DNA of 20,077 bases, from contig BLXT01008353.1 in assembly GCA_019648995.1 (NCBI GenBank), forward strand, positions 43,332-63,408, given 5' to 3'. The position numbers and the translations under genes were made by a program. Positions 19,077-20,077 of the stretch are shown piece by piece (within the stretch, counting starts at the first letter, position 1; every line of letters begins with the position of its first letter). The stretch is from Plakobranchus ocellatus (taxonomy: Eukaryota > Mollusca > Gastropoda > Plakobranchidae). The notes under the pieces were generated by a model, which saw only the letters and a program-made list of their open reading frames with translations, made no database searches and had not been told where the DNA came from.

Positions 19077-20077
19077 CTGTGGTGTGACATCGACAGGGGT
19101 CGAGGTCAAGAGAGGTGAAGGTAAGGTCGCAATGCTTATTTTTGGACGAATTGGGGAGAGATCTGTACGGTAATTCATCTTGCCTGTAACCTTTTCTACC
19201 CGCATGCCTTAAATCAGTCAATATAGATTTTTTTCATGCTTCACAGCCCCTACTATCTAACGCCTTCCCCCTCATATTTTTTCCAAATCCCTCACCTTTA
19301 CTCGACCAATGAGAAGGTAGCAAGATTTAAGCAACAAAAATACGAACAAATTTAATTAGACATTACGTGCATCATCAGTTATGTGTACTTCCATCTAAAA
19401 CAACAAATTTTAAATCCCAAACATAATCAATCTAAGGAAATAACCTTCAACAGGATCTAAACAAACGATTTTTCTATCAATGTAATCCAAATATGGCACC
19501 AATATTTTTTCTTAACTGATATTGGCTGTTATGGGGATTTCAGGATTGTAAGCAAGGTTCTAGTTTAGTCTGTTCCAACTGATAAACCAGCCCTCTGTTT
19601 ACTGACTATTAAATAACTGACTAAAAGTCAACGTTCGTTGATTTAATTGAATAAAGCTTTAGGTAGGATACTATTTAGATCTAACATATTTAGATTGTGC
19701 TTAGACTTGGGCAGAGAGAGTAAAATAAATACAATTTAAAAAAAAAAAAGAATAAAGTATTGTGTATTTGGTGTCTCATTGCACTAGGATGAACTGAGGA
19801 ATCCGATGCTAAAGCCAGGATTTGAAAATATTAGCTCTGCCCATCCACGCATTGGTCTACCTTGCTGGATCGGATACTGCACGCAATGTCTTTATCTGGC
19901 AGAACCCAGACTGGCGGAGGAAAAGAAACAGCGAGGGGATCCCAGTTTAATCAGTGTGCACGGTTTTTCACTATTTCACGTTTGCACAGTTAGAAAAATC
20001 AGCCTCCGGTCCCCTTTATTTAAACATGTCGCAAGGCTCAAAAGCTTTTCAGTAATGACATTTCTATGAGAGAAAAA
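19077..20077 (-). other. Upstream intron of - strand gene (3' part), no further exon confirmed
   Basis: Sequence upstream of the last visible exon, in the sense direction, runs to the window edge. It is mostly AT-rich with an A-run of 12 near 19738. A GC-richer patch at 19800-19950 contains a + strand open frame (19806-20069) and a possible - strand exon (19861-19910). Neither fits in phase, and both are left unannotated. The start codon of the gene must lie to the right of the window. Confidence 0.5.

Noticed and set aside
19077-19221. Upstream extension of the same frame from Met at 19221
   Set aside because: The residues are unlike the rest of the exon, a good acceptor sits at 19077, and using it gives the same phase as the other junctions. 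A true upstream extension cannot be fully excluded.
19861-19910. Possible 50-bp - strand exon with a good acceptor (pyrimidine tract then CCGCCAG) and donor (AAG|GTAGAC)
   Set aside because: Joined to the exon at 19076-18831, the only phase that fits contains a TAA. The open phases would need an extra unseen exon or a different acceptor. It could be real, but it is not supported here.
19806-20069. 87-codon + strand open frame in a GC-richer patch
   Set aside because: It has no recognisable domain, no convincing splice or promoter context and no start-site support. It is likely chance.

Overview
The window is AT-rich animal nuclear DNA. Short coding exons are bounded by GT-AG introns with long T-rich acceptor tracts, there are long untranslated stretches, and no bacterial-style operons. 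The C-terminal sequence of V-ATPase subunit A is metazoan-like. The compact introns (about 0.5-0.9 kb), AT content and many simple repeats would suit a marine invertebrate such as an echinoderm, but I cannot fix the taxon from the sequence.

Left part, + strand (1 to about 6.1 kb): the last four coding exons of the V-type proton ATPase catalytic subunit A gene (780-839, 1354-1448, 2378-2549, 3344-3433). They join in frame into 138 C-terminal residues ending in TGA. The ATP-binding exons lie off the left edge. An 83-bp tandem repeat (1-303) fills the left end of the first visible intron. A long 3' UTR follows, with two plausible poly(A) signals (5546 and 6063).

Middle (about 6.1-16.2 kb): no convincing coding sequence on either strand. 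The region is AT-rich with homopolymers, (CT)n, (AT)n and (TACA)n repeats. The bias of long homopolymers changes from T-runs to A-runs on the + strand near 7 kb. That is what one would expect if most of this stretch is transcribed leftwards, either as a very long 3' UTR of the right-hand gene or as its downstream flank.

Right part, - strand (about 16.2-20.1 kb): the last four coding exons of a second gene, read right to left (19076-18831, 18468-18331, 17648-17589, 16544-16219). All junctions are phase 1 and the exons join into about 255 C-terminal residues ending in TAG. I do not recognise the protein family. The visible part has an Asp/His-rich stretch, basic clusters, Pro/Tyr-rich segments and a C-terminal S-I-L that fits a class I PDZ ligand. 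The 5' part lies off the right edge.

The two genes are convergent, and nothing links their functions. I found no RNA genes, no intact transposon and no CRISPR-like array. The least explained items are the unknown right-hand protein with its frame-neutral internal exons, and the strand-asymmetric 9 kb non-coding stretch.
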